DNA of 18,512 nt from JAYOFM01 sp038117225 (GTDB taxonomy: Bacteria > Pseudomonadota > Alphaproteobacteria > Rhodospirillales > Casp-alpha2). The stretch spans positions 1 to 18,512 of the forward strand of contig JAYOFM010000080.1 of the NCBI GenBank assembly GCA_038117225.1. Reading direction: 5' to 3'. Shown here piece by piece: positions 15,385-18,512 of the stretch (positions are counted from its first letter, which is position 1; each line of letters opens with the position of its first letter). The notes under the pieces were generated by a model, which was given only the letters and a program-made list of their open reading frames with translations, was not told where the DNA came from and did no database searches. The position numbers and the translations under genes are program-made.

Positions 15385-15429
15385 TCAGGAGAGGGAAATC
15401 CGCCCTGAAAACCTTGTCATCAGGAGAGG
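15385..15429 (+). repeat. Two copies of TCAGGAGAGG before the TAXI start
   Basis: TCAGGAGAGG occurs at 15385-15394 and again at 15420-15429, 35 bases apart and just after the N gap. The second copy is the likely ribosome site for the ATG at 15441. The first has no start codon in reach, so it may be a relic of local duplication or an assembly artefact. Confidence 0.6.
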
Positions 15430-15440
15430 AAGTACGACAC

Positions 15441-16451
15441 ATGGGTACGCAGCGAAAATTTCATACCGTGACGCGGCAACTGGCCGTGGCAGCAGTGGCA
15501 CTGGCCTTCGGCACCGCCGGCACGGCCTTTGCCGGAGAGAGCCTGACCTTGACGGCGGGCTCGCCGGGCGGTGGCTACTTCAAGGCGGCAGCCGCCTTCG
15601 CCGAATACATTAAGAAGGAAATTCCCGGCACCTCGACGACGGTGATTCCAGGCGGTGGCTGGGCCAACATCGAGAGACTCGCCGCGAAGCCGGCGCAGGC
15701 CGACGTCGCGGTACTCGAAAACGCCCTCGCCAGTATGGCCTACGAAGGCACCGGCCCGACCGCCAAGAAATACGATTTCCGTATGCTGGCGGCGATCCGC
15801 CAGCCCGGTGCTGCACAAGCAGTGATTCTTGAATCGCTCGGGTTCAAGACCTTCGAGGATATCAAGGCGAAGAAACACCCGATCCGCATCGCCATGTTCG
15901 AGCGGCATCAGTTGGCCACTGGCCAGGCGCTGGCCATGCTCGAGGCCTACGGCATGGGCCAGAAGACTATTGAATCCTGGGGCGGTAAGGTCATCTTCAC
16001 GTCGATCGGCGAAGGTGTCCGCATGATGACGGACGGTCTCGCCGATATGTGGTTCACCGGTGGTTCCTACTTCCCGCATGGCAAGTACATCCAGCTCGGC
16101 GCCAAGAAGGCGTTCCGGCTATTGCCGATTAGCAAAGAGGTCGCGTCGACGGTGGCCAAGAAGTTCGGCCAGGAAATCATGGAAGTACCGGCCGGGGTCT
16201 ATGACAAGAACAACGGCAAGAACGTCGCCTACTGGTCGCCGGCCACCATCCTCACGTTTGGCGTCCGCACCGGTCTTTCCGACGATCTGGTCTACAAGAT
16301 GGCTGCCGCCCTGGCGAAGCATAAGGAGGAATTCTGGAAGGTGCACAAGATGCACAAGTACTATTCGCCCGAGGTGGCCTGTAAGAATAACGGGACCGCG
16401 CCGCTCCATCCCGGCGCCGTCAAGTTCTACAAAGAAACGGGCTGTATGTAA
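15441..16451 (+). CDS. TAXI family TRAP transporter solute-binding receptor
   Basis: This is a 336-residue periplasmic receptor. The signal peptide has basic residues (TQRKFHTVTR), a hydrophobic core (LAVAAVALAFGTA) and an AFA cleavage site at about residue 31. The mature part opens SLTLTAGSPGGGYFKAAAAF and continues with TTVIPGGGWANIERL and QADVAVLENALA, the TAXI pattern in which the receptor binds a small organic anion and delivers it to the TRAP permease. I chose the ATG at 15441, since an upstream in-frame TTG (15414) would add residues before the signal peptide and lies ahead of the ribosome site GGAGAGG. It is followed after 72 bp by the fused permease, with a strong stem-loop between. 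It carries the same promoter module as the coxG-like gene, so uptake is likely co-regulated with catabolism. The ligand is unknown; glutamate-like or other carboxylates are known for relatives. Confidence 0.94.
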   Translation: MGTQRKFHTVTRQLAVAAVALAFGTAGTAFAGESLTLTAGSPGGGYFKAAAAFAEYIKKEIPGTSTTVIPGGGWANIERLAAKPAQADVAVLENALASMAYEGTGPTAKKYDFRMLAAIRQPGAAQAVILESLGFKTFEDIKAKKHPIRIAMFERHQLATGQALAMLEAYGMGQKTIESWGGKVIFTSIGEGVRMMTDGLADMWFTGGSYFPHGKYIQLGAKKAFRLLPISKEVASTVAKKFGQEIMEVPAGVYDKNNGKNVAYWSPATILTFGVRTGLSDDLVYKMAAALAKHKEEFWKVHKMHKYYSPEVACKNNGTAPLHPGAVKFYKETGCM

Positions 16452-16466
16452 CGAACTAGCTCCTTT

Positions 16467-16512
16467 ACCGGCGCCGCCCGCGGGTCAATCTGATTTTCCG
16501 GGCGGTGCCGGT
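16467..16512 (+). other. Strong stem-loop between receptor and permease genes
   Basis: The arms ACCGGCGCCGCCCG (16467-16480) and CGGGCGGTGCCGGT (16499-16512) pair over 14 positions, with one G-U wobble in RNA and an 18-base loop. No T-run follows, so it is probably not a full terminator. It may stabilise the receptor message or cause partial termination, giving more receptor than permease. The downstream arm ends just before the GAGG ribosome site of the permease. Confidence 0.65.
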
Positions 16513-16523
16513 TGAGGTTCGCC

Positions 16524-18398
16524 ATGCCGACATTCAGTAAATATCTGGTCAAGGTCGTCGCCGTGGGTATGGCGTCCTTCCATGTCTACACGGCTTATTT
16601 CGGCACCTTTTACCCCTATGTCCAGCGGTCGCTGCCGGTGATGCTGGCGTTGATCCTGACCTTCCTGACCATCCGCGCCCGTAAGGACGCACCCAGCGAC
16701 GCGCCGATCCCGCTCTATGATTGGTTTCTCGTCGGCCTTACGTTGCCGGCGATCGGCTATATTACCTTCAACAGCGACTACCTAGCTAACCGCTGGCCGA
16801 TGACGGACACCTTCGCGGTCACCAACGTGGAAATAACTCTCGGCATCATCACCACGCTGCTCATTCTCGAAGCGACGCGGCGGTTGCTTGGCTGGCTCCT
16901 GGTCATCGTCGCCGTGGTCGCCTTGCTATATACTTTCTATGGCGAGCACATACCGATCCTGTCGCTTAAGCACCGGGCCTACACATTCGAGCATATGCTC
17001 GATTACATGTACCTGACCGATAATGGTATCTGGGGTGTCGCCCTGGGGGTCGCGGCGACCTATATCGTACTGTTCATCATATTCGGTGCCTTTGCCGAAA
17101 AGGCGGGCGTCGCCGATTTCTTCATCGATATCTCCAATGCCATAGCCGGCCACACCAAGGGCGGACCGGCCAAGGTGGCGATTTTCTCGTCGGCGCTCAT
17201 CGGCTCCGTGACGGGATCCACCGTGGCCAACGTCTACACCACCGGCCAATTCACCATTCCGATGATGAAACGATTGGGATATCGACCGAGCATCGCCGGC
17301 GCCGTCGAGGCCCTGGCCTCGAACGGCGGCCAGATCATGCCGCCGATCATGGGTGCCGCCGCGTTTGTCCTGGCCGCGTACAGCGGCGTCCCCTACATCG
17401 AAGTCGCCCTGGCCAGTCTGATCCCGGCGTTACTCTATTTTGGCGGCCTGTTCTGGTTCATCCATCTTGAAGCTCACAAGGAAAACCTTGTCGGCATCCC
17501 GGCCGAGGACAAACCGTCGATCAAGGCGGTTCTGCTGAAGGGCGGTCATCTGGTATCGCCGCTACTGGTCCTGATCGGCTGCCTCGTCTACGGCTACTCG
17601 CCGGTGCGCGCGGCGTTCTACGGCATCGCCTTTACCGTCGTCATCAGTTGGGTGCGCAAGGAAACCCGTATCGGCCCCAAGGAATTCATCGAGGCGCTGG
17701 AACAGGGTGCTAAAAGCTCGATTCTGATCATTGTCACATGCGCTATCGTCGGTTACGTCATCGGCGGCTTCCTGATCACCGGCCTCGGCCTCAACGCCAG
17801 CAGCGCCATCGTCGGTTTCGCCGGCGGTAATTTTATTGCCATTCTATTCCTGGTTGGCATCGCCTGCATCGTGCTCGGCATGGGCATGAACACCGTCGCC
17901 GCCTACCTGCTGGTTTCCGTCGTCGGCGTGCCGGCGCTGACGTCACAGGGCATCGATCCGTTCGTCGCCAACATGTTCGTGTTCTACTTCGCGCTGCTGT
18001 CACACATCACGCCACCGGTATGCCTGGCCATTTTCGCCGGCGCGCAAATCGCCGGCGCCAACATCTGGGAAACCGCGTTCATGGGCATGAAGATGAGCGC
18101 GGTACCTTATCTGTTGCCGTTCCTCATTGTGTTCGCGCCATCGCTGCTGTTGATCGGCGATCCGGTGACCATTGCCATCAACACGGCGGCGACGACGGTC
18201 GGATTCCTGTTCGTCATCTCGGCCATTCAGGGTTGGGCCCTGACACCGTTAAACCTACTTCAACGCCTGCTTTATGCCGTTACCGGCGCCTGCCTCATCT
18301 GGCCAGCCCTCCCAGTTAAGGGCATCGGCATCGCCCTCGCCGCGGTGGTGATCGTATTTACGCTGTATGAGGCGCGACGCAAGACGTCGACACCTTAG
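16524..18398 (+). CDS. TRAP transporter fused permease (DctQM-type, TAXI partner)
   Basis: This is a 624-residue polytopic membrane protein. The N-terminal third holds hydrophobic helices of the small DctQ-like subunit (such as SLPVMLALILTFLTI and IITTLLILEATRRLLGWLL), fused to the larger DctM-like permease. The DctM signature is clear: SVTGSTVANVYTTGQFTIPM followed by NGGQIMPPIMGAAAFVLAAY at about residues 265-285. Further helices follow, with GMGMNTVAAYLLVS and LSHITPPVCLAIFAGAQIAGA, the second conserved TRAP loop. With the TAXI receptor it makes a sodium- or proton-driven importer of a small organic acid. GAGG lies 6 bases before the ATG at 16524; a TTG at 16512 is in frame but sits in the stem of the preceding hairpin. 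No separate DctQ gene is needed. Confidence 0.95.
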   Translation: MPTFSKYLVKVVAVGMASFHVYTAYFGTFYPYVQRSLPVMLALILTFLTIRARKDAPSDAPIPLYDWFLVGLTLPAIGYITFNSDYLANRWPMTDTFAVTNVEITLGIITTLLILEATRRLLGWLLVIVAVVALLYTFYGEHIPILSLKHRAYTFEHMLDYMYLTDNGIWGVALGVAATYIVLFIIFGAFAEKAGVADFFIDISNAIAGHTKGGPAKVAIFSSALIGSVTGSTVANVYTTGQFTIPMMKRLGYRPSIAGAVEALASNGGQIMPPIMGAAAFVLAAYSGVPYIEVALASLIPALLYFGGLFWFIHLEAHKENLVGIPAEDKPSIKAVLLKGGHLVSPLLVLIGCLVYGYSPVRAAFYGIAFTVVISWVRKETRIGPKEFIEALEQGAKSSILIIVTCAIVGYVIGGFLITGLGLNASSAIVGFAGGNFIAILFLVGIACIVLGMGMNTVAAYLLVSVVGVPALTSQGIDPFVANMFVFYFALLSHITPPVCLAIFAGAQIAGANIWETAFMGMKMSAVPYLLPFLIVFAPSLLLIGDPVTIAINTAATTVGFLFVISAIQGWALTPLNLLQRLLYAVTGACLIWPALPVKGIGIALAAVVIVFTLYEARRKTSTP

Positions 18399-18404
18399 TC
18401 GACG
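18385..18404. terminator. Small hairpin over the permease stop codon
   Basis: CGTCGAC, a 6-base loop ACCTTA and GTCGACG form a 7-bp stem covering the TAG of the permease (18396-18398) and a TTA that would be the stop of a convergent gene. No T-run is present, so termination activity is doubtful. Confidence 0.3.
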
Positions 18405-18512
18405 GCACGCCACAAAACGTGTGTCTTCCCGTTGAATAGCACGAACATCTTGTCCGGATGGGCGGTACGGCTATCGACGCATCGCGGCGCTGCTGCGCGA
18501 CGCGGGATGGGA
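18395..18512 (-). CDS. Possible C-terminal end of a convergent gene, product not recognised
   Basis: Reading leftward from the right edge, an open frame of 38 codons ends at TAA (18397-18395), overlapping the permease stop by 4 bp. The visible end reads HPDKMFVLFNGKTHVLWRAVD and codon third positions are mostly G or C, as in real genes here. With so little sequence no family can be named, and the frame may be open by chance. Nothing else is seen in these 114 bases. Confidence 0.35.
   Translation of the reverse strand, partial: PIPRRAAAPRCVDSRTAHPDKMFVLFNGKTHVLWRAVD

Noticed and set aside
15385..15429. CRISPR-like direct repeats
   Set aside because: There are only two copies of a 10-base ribosome-site sequence, with no regular array or spacers.

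Overview
The window looks like a draft or metagenome-derived contig from an alphaproteobacterium, possibly Rhodospirillales-like. The signs are high GC with GC-rich third codon positions, tightly packed operons with ATGA overlaps, a TAXI-type TRAP transporter beside a LysR regulator, and aerobic molybdenum-hydroxylase genes. Ten N bases at 15353-15362 show that a scaffold join passes through it. I saw no tRNA, rRNA, insertion sequence or CRISPR array. Taxonomy is inference only.

Layout. (1) Positions 1-7977, minus strand: a six-gene operon transcribed leftward. In order it holds hyuA and hyuB (ATP-dependent hydantoinase/oxoprolinase/acetone-carboxylase family), a muconate-cycloisomerase-like enolase-superfamily enzyme, a luciferase-like flavin monooxygenase, an AMP-forming acyl-CoA ligase, and the start of an NDP-forming acyl-CoA synthetase cut by the window edge. 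(2) Positions 7978-8191: a divergent promoter region. (3) Positions 8192-8788, plus strand: a CoxG-like SRPBCC protein, tail-to-tail with the next operon. (4) Positions 8814-14137, minus strand: an FAD oxidoreductase of the fumarate reductase/ketosteroid dehydrogenase type, then the FAD, [2Fe-2S] and molybdopterin subunits of a xanthine-dehydrogenase-family hydroxylase. (5) Positions 14284-15159, plus strand: a LysR-type regulator. (6) Positions 15441-18398, plus strand: a TAXI solute receptor and a fused TRAP permease. (7) The right edge may hold the tail of another minus-strand gene.

The most informative signal is regulatory. Three intergenic sites share the form ATAG-N7-CTAT, a LysR-type T-N11-A box. 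They lie on the regulator's own start codon (14271-14285), upstream of the transporter (15193-15207), and between the divergent hyuA and coxG promoters (8057-8071). At the last two, the similarity extends ungapped over 68 bp (about 47 identities by hand count) through matched -35 and -10 hexamers. This makes it likely that one LysR protein controls uptake, the HyuAB operon and coxG as a single regulon.

A working model, which is inference: TAXI-TRAP imports a small organic acid; the Mo-hydroxylase, served by CoxG, hydroxylates it; the FAD enzyme adds or removes a double bond; HyuAB opens a lactam/imide ring or carboxylates with ATP; the enolase-superfamily enzyme and flavin monooxygenase rearrange or oxidise the product; and the ligases make CoA thioesters. 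This gene set suggests a catabolic pathway for a nitrogen heterocycle or related cyclic acid that I cannot match to a characterised pathway. The substrate is not readable from sequence alone.
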